Shown: positions 41,145 through 50,134, counted from the stretch's first letter. The stretch is DNA of 64,000 nucleotides from AWTP1-18 sp036504515 (GCA_036504515.1 DASXVA010000001.1:496001-560000), one strand, 5' to 3'. Notes: generated by a model from the sequence alone, not told the origin. A program made the numbers and translations.

Positions 41145-42109
41145 CAAAATCCTCGCCAATCTTCCATGTTCAAACGATCATCTACCAAAGCAATAACCTG
41201 CCTTATTCCATACATCCTCTTGATCTGCTGGCCATAGGCTTGCAGCAAAGCTATCTCATTCCCTGGTTCAAGTGCTCCGACTTGAGCGTTCGGTAAGTAA
41301 TCTCGCGCAGCCGCGGAAATTCTCTTAACCAAATCTGTCAGTCGAGGCACAGAATCGATATTGGAATAAATGCCTTCTACTTGCTTTGACAAAAAATCGG
41401 ATAAACGGCGTGGAACATCATCACCAAAGACCATGGGCGAGTGGAATGCGTAATCCGTGGCGTGCTTTGAGAAGGAATAGTAGTGATCAGCAGACGTCAC
41501 AGATGCATGTGGGATAACAGTCGCATGGGCCCTTAGAAACGGGGCTCTGCTGAGTTCGTGGCAAATAGCGCCAACCATTAGCTGCCTTGCTTCATGGCGG
41601 TAGAACGGATGAGCAAGTGGTCTTCTCCACCACGGCAGGTGCATTTGCTGAACATACTCATCTTCAAGTAATACGGTTGGACAAATGTACATCGCGCGAC
41701 TAACTGGAGGGTTCTCATGCGCAAATAGAACATTGTGCTGTAGTTGATTTACGGTTGGAGGCTCATTGTCATGAAGACCGAAGCAAATGCTATATGGCGA
41801 ATCCTGCAATTTATTCGAATACCGAAAACGGCGAATGCCCATTAGCTTTGATTCATTCTTTCTTGGTACTACTGGTAGTTTTTGAGCTGCGACAGATTTC
41901 AACCCAATCGGTGCTTTAAATTGAAAATAGAAAGCGATGCCTCTCGTTTTATGCAATTTATCTGCACCAGTAAGCTGCTCGTTAATATCAAGTAATCGCA
42001 GGCTTTGGCCAAAAAACGGACTGAGCCTGCCAAAGTAATTTGATACATCGGCTTCAATCTGTTTTTCGGTGAGATCCGACTCAATCTGATAGTTGGTTAC
42101 CATGCTCAC
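41144..42109 (-). CDS. Defence-operon protein of unknown function (321 aa, AT-rich)
   Basis: About 321 residues from GTG 42109 (or ATG 42103, MVTNYQIESDLTEKQ). No domain is recognised. Notable segments are NYFGRLSPFFGQSLRLLDINEQLTGADKLHKTRGIAFYFQFK and ALVDDRLNMEDWRGF. Its composition is clearly lower in GC than the genes on both sides, yet the overlaps at both ends (GTGA with the PglZ-like gene, ATGA with the methylase) are exact. It therefore looks like a module exchanged into an existing operon. The conserved TRGIAFYFQFKAP stretch has a nuclease-like feel (a charged residue then a beta strand with K), but no catalytic set can be named. Confidence 0.75.
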   Translation of the reverse strand: MSMVTNYQIESDLTEKQIEADVSNYFGRLSPFFGQSLRLLDINEQLTGADKLHKTRGIAFYFQFKAPIGLKSVAAQKLPVVPRKNESKLMGIRRFRYSNKLQDSPYSICFGLHDNEPPTVNQLQHNVLFAHENPPVSRAMYICPTVLLEDEYVQQMHLPWWRRPLAHPFYRHEARQLMVGAICHELSRAPFLRAHATVIPHASVTSADHYYSFSKHATDYAFHSPMVFGDDVPRRLSDFLSKQVEGIYSNIDSVPRLTDLVKRISAAARDYLPNAQVGALEPGNEIALLQAYGQQIKRMYGIRQVIALVDDRLNMEDWRGF

Positions 42110-43128
42110 ACCTTCGATATTTCAACAAACGGCGACAACACCTCCAGCAGAGAGAGGCCGCCATGCGTCAGCGTCGGGTATCCGCCTTGACTGCGCCACT
42201 TTCTGCGGCCCAACGCCAACAGGTGAGCGCCGTGCGGGCTATCGATTTGCAGAGCTACCGGTGGGACGAACGGTCCCGCGTCGCCAGTTCCCCCTTTGCT
42301 GCGGCCACTGGAAAACGTCTGCTTGAGGTGAGAGGCAACCTCACCATCGGCATCGGGGAAGTAACCCGTGGCGGCGTAGCCGTGATCCGAGGTAATGACC
42401 AAGCGCCGCCCAGTGGCTAGGCGCTCAACAAAGGCCCAGAAGTCGTCGCTGGAAAGCTGCTGCGCGGCGTCCTTGGTCAGCAGCTCAAGCCCCTGGCCTG
42501 CGCCGTAATCATGCAGTTTTGCGTCGGGCCAGTGATGCCAGAACACCCAGTTCTTCGCACCGGAGGCGCTGCCCACCAGCCCTTCGCAGTCCTTCCACGG
42601 CAGATCGATGGTTTCGGTTTGCGCTGGTTGCAGCTTGTGCGCCAGACCACCGCCGTTGGCCTGCAACTGGCTGCGGCTAGCCAAGCCCAGTGCACGGGCG
42701 AATTCGTTGGTTTCGCCGGGCAATTCGGAGGCTGTGGCTGTGATCCCATTCAGGATGAAACCGCGCTCTTTGGCTCCCTGGAGCAACCAGGGCAGTTCGC
42801 GCAAACTCAAGGCATCCAGAACCAGCACAGCGCGGGCAGCGCTGATGCCAAACTGAGGTTCGGCCCACCACCGCGCAAGACGGTCGGAGGTACGCTCCAC
42901 GCCGCTGATCTCGGGTTGTCCAAAGCATCGCCAAAGATCCCAACCACTGGATCCAAGGAACAGATCGAGCTCGCCGATCTCGCGGTCGCGCTTGACGATC
43001 TCGCTCGGAGCGTTGCCTTCGGCTAATGGTCGTGAGGCGATGTCTAGCGTGCGCTCAATGATGAAACGCCATGCATCTGCAGCGGTGCCTTGAGTCAGAC
43101 GCTGCAATAGTGCTGCATCGAGCGCCAT
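42106..43128 (-). CDS. Short PglZ-like alkaline-phosphatase-superfamily protein
   Basis: 340 residues, much shorter than typical PglZ (650-900). The superfamily motifs are present: VLVLDALSLRELPWLL with Asp105 and Ser108 as candidate metal ligand and nucleophile, VITSDHGYAATG with Asp248/His249, and TLTHGGLSLLEVLSPFVEI with His322. PglZ is the hallmark protein of BREX systems, although its substrate is unsettled. Here the N-terminal region of long PglZ is replaced by about 95 residues of unknown structure. It overlaps the ATPase gene upstream (ATGA) and the unknown gene downstream (GTGA). Confidence 0.8.
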   Translation of the reverse strand: MALDAALLQRLTQGTAADAWRFIIERTLDIASRPLAEGNAPSEIVKRDREIGELDLFLGSSGWDLWRCFGQPEISGVERTSDRLARWWAEPQFGISAARAVLVLDALSLRELPWLLQGAKERGFILNGITATASELPGETNEFARALGLASRSQLQANGGGLAHKLQPAQTETIDLPWKDCEGLVGSASGAKNWVFWHHWPDAKLHDYGAGQGLELLTKDAAQQLSSDDFWAFVERLATGRRLVITSDHGYAATGYFPDADGEVASHLKQTFSSGRSKGGTGDAGPFVPPVALQIDSPHGAHLLALGRRKWRSQGGYPTLTHGGLSLLEVLSPFVEISKV

Positions 43129-45875
43129 CAGTTGTCCTCCTTTTCAAGACTCAGCTCGAAAGTCATCCCGTCTGGTAGCTTCTTGAGCAGCTCCTTGAGC
43201 TGCGCGCCCGTAATTTGCGTGTTTTGGCCAGCAGACACCTTGATCGAAACTTCCGCCACAGACGTGGCCGGGCCAATGCCCCATCCTTCAAGCTTGCCGA
43301 TCAGGTTGAGCGGCGAGGTTGGCGGGTTAGTGAGAGGGATGCGCGGTTTGATGGCACTGCTAGATCCACCGAAAATTCCACCTGGCGTTGGAACTGGCGT
43401 AGGCGAAGTACCGGGTTGCGGGTCTTGCACTCCGGGAGCGGTGCCACCGCCAAAGATGTCGCCGCCGTTTCCACCAACGGGGGGCTGAGGAGCGGGTGGC
43501 GTAGTGCCACCGGTCGCGGGCGCGGCCGAGGGCTCCATGAGGAAAACTTCATCCAGCTGGCGCCCAGTGTAGGAAAGCTTGGGCCGCAAGTGCCTCCACG
43601 CAGATTCCTCGTCTTCGCCTGCGTGGGTTTGCAGATGCTCTAGATTACGCAGGTTGATGGCGATTTTGCCGCGTGCACACAGGCGCAGGATGCGCTCCTT
43701 CATTGCGGTTTCACCCAACCACGGAATGCAGTCCTGGCCGGCCGGACGCGGTTCCTGCAGTTCGCGCAGCAGCTTGCCAAGGGGCGCATTTTCCGAGGCA
43801 GCCTCGAGTACGAGGTCTTCGAAATCTTCAGGCACGAAGAGATCGTTGGTCAGCGTTTCCTCGATACCCTCGGGGATTTGTGCACCTTGCTTTTTCAGGT
43901 GCTCGACACTGAACAAGGATTGCTGCGGGCTCTGGTGGTCGTAGCGGTGCAGCACAGCGAAACGGTCAAAACGCTTCTTCAGATTGTCACGCAGGGTGCC
44001 CTCGAATTCTTTGTGCAGCTTTTTGTATTCCGGGTTCTGGCCACTCCATTCCTGCGCTTTCATTTCAGCGCGAGCGAGTATGAGCAAGTCTCGATCCAGA
44101 AACGCATTGGTGGAACCAGATCTGGGCAGCAGGAAGCGAATGGTGTTGCGGCGCTTTTGCAGGTGATCCTTGAGCCAAAGGCCAAGCGTCTGATCGATTT
44201 TTTCCGGCTCCTCCGGCAGCACCAGGACGAGCAGACGGTCATCCCAGCGCTCGGGCTGCTCGGCTTCGTCAAGTGGTGTCCATGGGTCCGTCTGCCAGGA
44301 TCTTGGCAACGCGATCACGCGGAAGTTTTTCGCAACCTCGTCGCTGCCACCAACGACATAGCGAACCTGTTTGGCTAGCTGCGCCTGATCGGAGCCATCG
44401 GCAAAAAGCTTGTCGTTACGGGCACAAGCCATCAATTTGGCGCGAGGGTTTTCTTCCTCACGGAAGACAAGACGTGGGCCGTCTTGATGGATATTGAAGC
44501 TGTTCTCGACAATCGTGGCCAGCTCGACCTGGAATGCATTACTGTCCACTGGCTTGCTGCGGGTGATGTCCACCTGCAGCGTGGCCGGATCGGCACCTGC
44601 GAGATTGCCAACAGCAATCGACCGCAGCCACAGTGCGCCCACGATCTCTTGCAGGTGTGGCGCAAGTTTGGTGTGGTCGTGCACCGCCTCGGTCACCGAG
44701 ATGATGTTGTGCTGTGCCTTTTCGCGCAGGGTACGATGGTGCTCGTTTGAGACCGAATCCAGCAACGCGCCAATGCCCGATGTATCGTCGTCCAGCCGGA
44801 AGTCCGCGGCTGTGAGTACGGGCACGGCTTCGCCACGGCTTTTGTAAAGATTAGCCAGGATGCGAATCATGTCGCGCGTTTCCTGCGCGTCAGTGGCGAT
44901 CAGGACCTGTTCCTCTAGCAGACGCAACAGGTGCGGTGCATAAGGCCAAGACTCGGTGAACTCACGGCGCTTGCGATCCTGCTCGGCGGGCGGCACATCA
45001 AGCAGGCGGAAGTATTCTGATACGTGCTGGGCGACCAGTGATTCAATGGTACCGTCAGCAATCTGCAGACGGTTGTCGAACAGACGGTGGAGCAACATTC
45101 GCCGCCGATCCTGCTGGATACGCTCAGCATTGCCCCCCGCCTTGAAGTCGATGGCGATTGGATTGACGCGGTGTACCTGCTGGTAGGCATCGCTGCCACC
45201 ATTGCGCACAGAGATCACGAGTACCAACAGATCCGGCCGCTCCTTGGCAATCTCCGAAAGAATCTGGATAAAGTTGAACGCCCAGTTCTTCCACGGGTAT
45301 TGCTTGGTATTGGTCAGGCCGTCGTACCAGGTCTGGAATTCATCCAGTAGCAGCATCGTCGGCGTGTGCTCCAGCAGCTCAATGATGAGCTTGTCGGAGG
45401 GAATGTCGGTTTTGGCGGCCCCCATGCCCTCCCACTTACCCTTGATAAACTCGCCGCGCGGATGCCGCTCAAACAGCAAATCCCACAGAAACTTGTAGCG
45501 CTGACGGTGCAAGCTCTCGCCAATGACTAACATTTCATCCCGCAAAGCAATCTTGCCGATGTTGGCGTCACCCAGCGTAGTGGACCAAGATTTTAGCCAT
45601 GCGTCAGTCGATGCAGCATCGTTAACGGCGTGGAAAAGCGCAGCCATCAAGTGTGACTTACCCAAGCCGCGTTCGCCGATCACGACCACCGGGCGACCCT
45701 GACTGGGGCCTACAGCCTCGATACCTTTCAAAAGATCATGGGTCGGATAGGTGATCCCCAGGAACTGCTGGGCGGCAATCTGTGTTGCGCCGGTGTTGGA
45801 GTCGTTGGAGAGCTCAATGGCCGTCCCTTTGAGGCGCTTGCCTCGAAATTCATCCCGTAGAGCCAGTCCAAGCAT
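43128..45875 (-). CDS. DUF499 AAA+ ATPase of the defence operon (BrxC/PglY-like)
   Basis: 915 residues. Walker A is GERGLGKS at 67-74 (VVVIGERGLGKSHLMAALFHAV) and Walker B MLLLDEFQTWYDGL is near residue 185. The rest is a long helical DUF499 region. A Pro/Gly-rich linker (APATGGTTPPAPQPP... and TPGGIFGG) at about 765-845 leads to a small C-terminal domain with the pattern VSIKVSAGQNTQITGAQLKELLKKLPDG. DUF499 ATPases are the large motor-like subunit of BREX-type and related defence systems. Its start overlaps the stop of the HTH gene (TAATG). Confidence 0.9.
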   Translation of the reverse strand: MLGLALRDEFRGKRLKGTAIELSNDSNTGATQIAAQQFLGITYPTHDLLKGIEAVGPSQGRPVVVIGERGLGKSHLMAALFHAVNDAASTDAWLKSWSTTLGDANIGKIALRDEMLVIGESLHRQRYKFLWDLLFERHPRGEFIKGKWEGMGAAKTDIPSDKLIIELLEHTPTMLLLDEFQTWYDGLTNTKQYPWKNWAFNFIQILSEIAKERPDLLVLVISVRNGGSDAYQQVHRVNPIAIDFKAGGNAERIQQDRRRMLLHRLFDNRLQIADGTIESLVAQHVSEYFRLLDVPPAEQDRKRREFTESWPYAPHLLRLLEEQVLIATDAQETRDMIRILANLYKSRGEAVPVLTAADFRLDDDTSGIGALLDSVSNEHHRTLREKAQHNIISVTEAVHDHTKLAPHLQEIVGALWLRSIAVGNLAGADPATLQVDITRSKPVDSNAFQVELATIVENSFNIHQDGPRLVFREEENPRAKLMACARNDKLFADGSDQAQLAKQVRYVVGGSDEVAKNFRVIALPRSWQTDPWTPLDEAEQPERWDDRLLVLVLPEEPEKIDQTLGLWLKDHLQKRRNTIRFLLPRSGSTNAFLDRDLLILARAEMKAQEWSGQNPEYKKLHKEFEGTLRDNLKKRFDRFAVLHRYDHQSPQQSLFSVEHLKKQGAQIPEGIEETLTNDLFVPEDFEDLVLEAASENAPLGKLLRELQEPRPAGQDCIPWLGETAMKERILRLCARGKIAINLRNLEHLQTHAGEDEESAWRHLRPKLSYTGRQLDEVFLMEPSAAPATGGTTPPAPQPPVGGNGGDIFGGGTAPGVQDPQPGTSPTPVPTPGGIFGGSSSAIKPRIPLTNPPTSPLNLIGKLEGWGIGPATSVAEVSIKVSAGQNTQITGAQLKELLKKLPDGMTFELSLEKEDN

Positions 45876-46129
45876 TACTTACGTTCCCTTTTGTTAGGTT
45901 GACCATCGGCCACATTATTTTTGTCCCCAGCAGAGGTAAATCCGCCCACCGACTGTTGTTTGATCCAGATATCAATGTCTGCTCGCGAAAATCGCCAGGT
46001 CCCGCCAACTTTGAAAGCGGGGATCTTCTTGGCTGCAGCCAGCCTGTAAATTGTCCGCTCTGTAACCTTCAGGAAGTCGGCGACCTGCTTGATCGTAAGT
46101 ATCTCGCCTTCGACAGTTTGGATTGGCAT
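45875..46129 (-). CDS. Excisionase-type HTH protein at the head of the defence operon
   Basis: 84 residues from MPIQTVEGEILT (ATG 46129). A TTG at 46180 would add 17 residues that look unlike the family. The winged HTH of the excisionase/MerR type is LTIKQVADFLKVTERTIYRLAAAKKIPAFKVGGTWRFSRADIDIWIKQQ; the tail is basic. It is first in the operon and overlaps the DUF499 gene by TAATG. A role as operon regulator is likely, as small HTH genes precede many defence operons. True excisionase function is unlikely because no tyrosine recombinase is present. Confidence 0.85.
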   Translation of the reverse strand: MPIQTVEGEILTIKQVADFLKVTERTIYRLAAAKKIPAFKVGGTWRFSRADIDIWIKQQSVGGFTSAGDKNNVADGQPNKRERK

Positions 46130-46311
46130 AGTGGTGGTTAATCCAAGGAAAGAAAAGGCATGATAGTGCAAGATTTTCAAGGCAACAATGACATAAGATT
46201 AATATCCACATATTCCCCTGAATGGCTGGTGGCCAACGCATTGCTGACCGAATAAGCCTGCTGACTCAAAGTCGGCTTTGGCCGAATTTCAGTCGTTGAA
46301 CAATAAATGAA

Positions 46312-46339
46312 AAGGGCTGCTCAAAATCGGGCAGCCCTT
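46312..46339. terminator. Hairpin between the gyrB side and the cargo operon
   Basis: AAGGGCTGC and GCAGCCCTT form a 9-base stem with a 10-base loop. On the minus strand it is followed by TTTTCATTT, so it can stop transcription coming from gyrB into the element. It lies about 75 bases inside the right end, so the element carries its own insulator. Confidence 0.75.
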
Positions 46340-46360
46340 ATTTATGCTAGCGTTGTTCTG

Positions 46361-46414
46361 TTCTCACACAATCTCGACTTTTGAGAAAAATCTAGACTTC
46401 AGTGAGAACCTACA
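46361..46414 (-). repeat. Transposon right end
   Basis: Read inward from gyrB it starts TGTAGGTTCTCACTGAAGTC. Two transposase-type boxes are visible: AATCTCGACTTTTGAGAA (from 46370) and AATCTAGACTTCAGTGAGAA (from 46389), 19 bases apart, plus a third TTCTCAC half-box at 46361. The tip is three bases from the gyrB stop codon. Confidence 0.82.
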
Positions 46415-46417
46415 AAG

Positions 46418-48895
46418 TTAAACGTCAATGTTCTTTGCGTAGAGCGCATTACTCTCGATGAAGTTCCGCCGAGGTTCCACATCGTCGCCCATAAGGGTGG
46501 TGAAGATTTGGTCGGCGGTGATGGCGTCTTCAATCTGTACTCTGAGCAGGCGACGGACAGCGGGGTCCATGGTGGTTTCCCAAAGTTGTTCGGGATTCAT
46601 TTCGCCCAGACCTTTGTAGCGCTGTTTGCTGAGGCCACGCTCGACTTCGTTCAGTAGCCAATTGATGGCCTGATTGAAGCTTTCCACGCTGGCAGATTTT
46701 TCGCCACGCTTGACGTTGGCGCCAGGACCGATGAGGCCGGCGATGAGTTGGGCGGTGCGGTGCAATTGTGCCCAGTCGCCAGAAAGCAGGAAGTCGCTGT
46801 CGATCTTGGTGACGCGCTGGTTGCCGTGGCGCATGCGCTCGATGCGCAATTGCCAGCCTTCCTTGCGTTCGTCGTAGGCGGCAACGATGTTCACTTCCTT
46901 GACGTAGCGGCTGAGAGTTTCGGCACTGGTCTTGGCGGCGGCTTCGTCGTCGACCTTGAGGTCGATGGCGTTGGCGAGGAGGGCGTGCAGCACTTCGCTA
47001 TCCACAAAGTCGGACAGGCGCTTGATGATGGCTTCGGAGGTGAGATAGCTCTTGGCCAGTTCGCCGAGGGCATCGCCTTCAATGGCTGAAGCGCCGCTCT
47101 TGGGAGTGAGACTGGCGCCATCCAGGGCGAGGCTGAGCAGATGCTGGTGCAGGGCGGCGTCGTCCTTGATGTAGAGCTCGCTCTTGCCGTGCTTGATCTT
47201 GTAGAGGGGCGGCTGGGCGATGTAGATGTAGCCGCGCTCCACCAGTTCGGGCAACTGGCGATAGAAGAAGGTGAGCAGCAGGGTACGAATGTGGGCGCCG
47301 TCCACGTCGGCATCGGTCATGATGATGATGCGGTGGTAACGCAGTTTTTCGATGTTGAAGTCGTCGACACCGATACCGCAACCAAGGGCGGTGAGCAGGG
47401 TGACGATCTGTTCGGAGGAGAGCACCTTGTCGAAGCGAGCTTTCTCGACATTGAGTACCTTGCCGCGCAGGGGCAGGATGGCCTGGAACTTACGGTCACG
47501 GCCTTGCTTGGCAGAGCCGCCGGCGGAATCTCCTTCGACGATATACATCTCGCACAGGGCGGGATCTTTTTCCTGACAGTCGGCCAGTTTGCCGGGGAGG
47601 CCGATGCCATCCAGCACGCCTTTGCGGCGTGTCATTTCACGGGCCTTGCGGGCGGCTTCCCGGGCGCGGGAGGCTTCAACGATTTTGCCGCAGATGGTCT
47701 TGGCGTCGATGGGACGTTCCAGCAGATAGTCGGCGAGCTTCTGGGCGACGACTTCTTCCACGGCGGGACGGGCTTCGCCGGAGACCAGCTTCATCTTGGT
47801 TTGGGAAGCAAACTTGGGGTCGGGCATCTTGACGGAAAGCACGCAGGCGAGGCCTTCGCGCATGTCGTCGCCGGTGATGTCCACCTTGGCCTTCTTGGCG
47901 ATTTCGTTTTCTTCGATGTACTTGTTGATCACCCGCGTCATGGCAGCGCGCAGGCCAGTGAGGTGGGTGCCGCCGTCAGACTGGGGAATGTTGTTGGTGA
48001 AGCACAGCACCTGTTCCTGGTAGCTGTCGTTCCACTGCATGGCGACTTCAACGGTCAGTTCGACGTTCTGCACTTGGCCGGTGGTGACCAGGGTGGTGCC
48101 TTCAGCGTAGAAGACATTGGGGTGCAGAACCGTCTTGCTGCGGTTGATGTAGTCCACAAAACCTTTGACGCCACCGGAGAAGGCAAAGTCTTCTTCTTTG
48201 CCGGTGCGCTTGTCGGTGAGCTTGATCTTGACGCCGTTGTTGAGGAAGGAAAGTTCGCGCAGGCGCTTGGCCAGGATGTCGTAGTGAAACTCGACGGTGC
48301 CGAAAATTTCTTCATCGGCGAGGAAGTGCACTTCGGTGCCTTTGTTCTGGGTGTCGCCCAGGACTTCCATAGGGCTGGTTTCAATGCCGTTCACCACTTC
48401 GATACGGCGATTGATGGCGTGGCCTTTGTTGAATTCGATGCCGTATTTTTTGCCATCGCGGCGGATGGTGAGGCGCAGGAATTTAGACAGGGCGTTAACG
48501 CAAGAAACACCCACGCCGTGCAGACCACCGGACACCTTGTAGGAGTTCTGGTTGAACTTGCCGCCGGCGTGGAGCACGCACATGACGATCTCAGCTGCGG
48601 AACGCTTGGGCTCGTGCTTGTCGTCCATCTTGACGCCAACAGGAATACCGCGACCATTGTCAGTGACAGCAATGGAGTTATCGGCGTGAATGGTGACGGT
48701 GATCTCGTCGCAATAGCCAGCGAGAGCTTCGTCGATGGCGTTGTCCACGACTTCGAAAACCATGTGGTGCAAACCCGTGCCGTCGGAGGTGTCGCCGATA
48801 TACATACCGGGACGCTTGCGCACGGCCTCGAGGCCTTCCAATTGCTGGATGGAAGATTCGTCGTAGCCGCCGTTGGCAGGATTTTCTTGAGTCAT
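46418..48895 (-). CDS. gyrB: DNA gyrase subunit B
   Basis: 825 residues. The ATPase domain begins IQQLEGLEAVRKRPGMYIGDTSDGTGLHHMVFEVVDNAIDEA. The Toprim motif EGDSAGGSAKQGRDRKFQAILPLRGKVLNVEKA and the DxD in IMTDADVDGAHIRTLLLTF are intact. The insertion between Toprim and tail is of the size seen in Proteobacteria. With GyrA it introduces negative supercoils. The coding end (…NALYAKNIDV) is intact, so the transposon has not altered the protein, but the stop codon overlaps the putative 5-base target duplication, and any native downstream terminator has been displaced. It follows dnaN in the classical order. Confidence 0.98.
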   Translation of the reverse strand: MTQENPANGGYDESSIQQLEGLEAVRKRPGMYIGDTSDGTGLHHMVFEVVDNAIDEALAGYCDEITVTIHADNSIAVTDNGRGIPVGVKMDDKHEPKRSAAEIVMCVLHAGGKFNQNSYKVSGGLHGVGVSCVNALSKFLRLTIRRDGKKYGIEFNKGHAINRRIEVVNGIETSPMEVLGDTQNKGTEVHFLADEEIFGTVEFHYDILAKRLRELSFLNNGVKIKLTDKRTGKEEDFAFSGGVKGFVDYINRSKTVLHPNVFYAEGTTLVTTGQVQNVELTVEVAMQWNDSYQEQVLCFTNNIPQSDGGTHLTGLRAAMTRVINKYIEENEIAKKAKVDITGDDMREGLACVLSVKMPDPKFASQTKMKLVSGEARPAVEEVVAQKLADYLLERPIDAKTICGKIVEASRAREAARKAREMTRRKGVLDGIGLPGKLADCQEKDPALCEMYIVEGDSAGGSAKQGRDRKFQAILPLRGKVLNVEKARFDKVLSSEQIVTLLTALGCGIGVDDFNIEKLRYHRIIIMTDADVDGAHIRTLLLTFFYRQLPELVERGYIYIAQPPLYKIKHGKSELYIKDDAALHQHLLSLALDGASLTPKSGASAIEGDALGELAKSYLTSEAIIKRLSDFVDSEVLHALLANAIDLKVDDEAAAKTSAETLSRYVKEVNIVAAYDERKEGWQLRIERMRHGNQRVTKIDSDFLLSGDWAQLHRTAQLIAGLIGPGANVKRGEKSASVESFNQAINWLLNEVERGLSKQRYKGLGEMNPEQLWETTMDPAVRRLLRVQIEDAITADQIFTTLMGDDVEPRRNFIESNALYAKNIDV

Positions 48896-48988
48896 GGTGT
48901 TTTACGCGGTAAGAGGTAAAGCAAGGGGGTAAGGCTTGAAACGGGCGGCTCCCTACCGAAGCAGGTGCCGCCTTCCGACTGGTGCTGC

Positions 48989-50092
48989 TTAAATGCGCAT
49001 GGGCATTACGACGTACTTAAAGCGCTCGTTGTCAGGCAAGGTGAACAGGGCGCTGGCATTGGCGTCGGCGAGACGGATTTCAATGGTCTCGGTGCTGACG
49101 TTGTTGAGGACGTCGAGCAGGTAGGTGACGTTGAAGCCGACATCCAGACTTTCGCCGGAGTATTCCAGTTCGATTTCTTCCTGGGCGTCTTCCTGTTCGG
49201 CATTGCTGGACATGATCTTGAGGCTGCCGTTGGACAGCAACAGGCGCACACCGCGGAATTTCTCGTTGGTGAGAATGGCAGCACGCAGCAGGGACTGATG
49301 CAGCACGGCTGAAGGAATCCGCAGCAGCTTGGTGTGGTTCTGGGGAATCACACGCTCGTAGTCGGGGAACTTGCCATCGATGAGCTTGGAAACAAATTCG
49401 ATGTCGCCGAAACGGAACTGCACCTGGGTGGGAGCAATGACGATTTCGAGGGGCTCGTCGTTGTCGGCCAATTGGCGGGAAAGTTCGAGCACGGTCTTGC
49501 GGGGCAGGATGACTTCCATCCGCTCATGGTGATCGGGCAGGGCTTCGCTGGCAAAGGCGAGGCGATGGCCGTCAGTGGAGACCACACGCATTTCGTTGCC
49601 ATTGACCACAAGCAGCAGGCCGTTGAGGTAGTAGCGGATGTCCTGCTGGGCCATGGAGTACTGGACCAGGCTGAGGAGGCGCTTGAACTGCTTTTGCGAC
49701 AAAGTCAGCTTGGTTTGCTGCCCTTCAACGCCGGCCATGCGAGGAAAGTCTTCGGAGGGCAGGGTTTGCAGGTTGAAACGACTCTTGCCGGCCTTGAGTT
49801 GAAGACGACGGTCTTCAAAGTCGAGACTGACTTCGGCGGATTCGGGCAGGGACCGGAGGATGTCCTGCAGTTTGCGGGCCGCGACGGTGAGAGCAACCTT
49901 TTCCGGGCCAACGGCCTGGGTGCCGGTTTTGATCTGGATTTCAATATCGGTAGCAAGGAGAGTGAGACGCTCGCCGTCCTTTTCAATCAAAACGTTGGAA
50001 AGGATGGGCAAGGTATGACGCTTCTCGACAATGCCGCTGACGGACTGCAGCGGGGCCAGGATCTGGTCGCGGGGGCCTTTGAATAGAAGCAT
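48989..50092 (-). CDS. dnaN: DNA polymerase III beta subunit (sliding clamp)
   Basis: 367 residues, the normal size, made of three similar clamp folds. Recognisable segments are LSNVLIEKDGERLTLLATDIEIQI, the middle RYYLNGLLLVVNGNEMRVVSTDGHRLAF and the C-terminal FKYVVMPMRI ending. The ring holds Pol III and other partners on DNA. ATG 50092 is preceded by AGGAG. It lies about 200 bases from dnaA; a DnaA box sits in that gap. Confidence 0.98.
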   Translation of the reverse strand: MLLFKGPRDQILAPLQSVSGIVEKRHTLPILSNVLIEKDGERLTLLATDIEIQIKTGTQAVGPEKVALTVAARKLQDILRSLPESAEVSLDFEDRRLQLKAGKSRFNLQTLPSEDFPRMAGVEGQQTKLTLSQKQFKRLLSLVQYSMAQQDIRYYLNGLLLVVNGNEMRVVSTDGHRLAFASEALPDHHERMEVILPRKTVLELSRQLADNDEPLEIVIAPTQVQFRFGDIEFVSKLIDGKFPDYERVIPQNHTKLLRIPSAVLHQSLLRAAILTNEKFRGVRLLLSNGSLKIMSSNAEQEDAQEEIELEYSGESLDVGFNVTYLLDVLNNVSTETIEIRLADANASALFTLPDNERFKYVVMPMRI

Positions 50093-50134
50093 CTTTTATA
50101 TCTCCTTTGTTAACTAATAGTGACGGCCAGGTCT

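Larger units (their letters stand above)
23728..46414. mobile_element. Tn7-like transposon inserted at the gyrB stop codon
   Basis: An element of about 22.7 kb bounded by inverted ends TGTAGGTTCTCA (23728) and TGAGAACCTACA (to 46414). It carries tnsA-tniA-tniB-tniQ at its left end and a phage-defence cargo. The bases AAGTT follow the right end at 46415-46419 and overlap the gyrB stop codon (46418-46420). On the left, AAGT lies between the orphan right end and the left tip; a 5-base duplication fits only if one terminal T is shared or lost. The tniQ-proximal left end and internal tnsA differ from classical Tn7, where tnsA starts next to an end. No integron or resistance gene is seen. Confidence 0.88.

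Noticed and set aside
45875..46129. Phage or ICE excisionase
   Set aside because: The HTH is of that type, but no integrase is present and the gene is translationally coupled to the defence operon, so a regulator is more likely.
47141..48919. 592-codon plus-strand ORF opposite gyrB
   Set aside because: It is fully antisense to gyrB, with repetitive Val/Gly/Asp-rich translation typical of a shadow frame.
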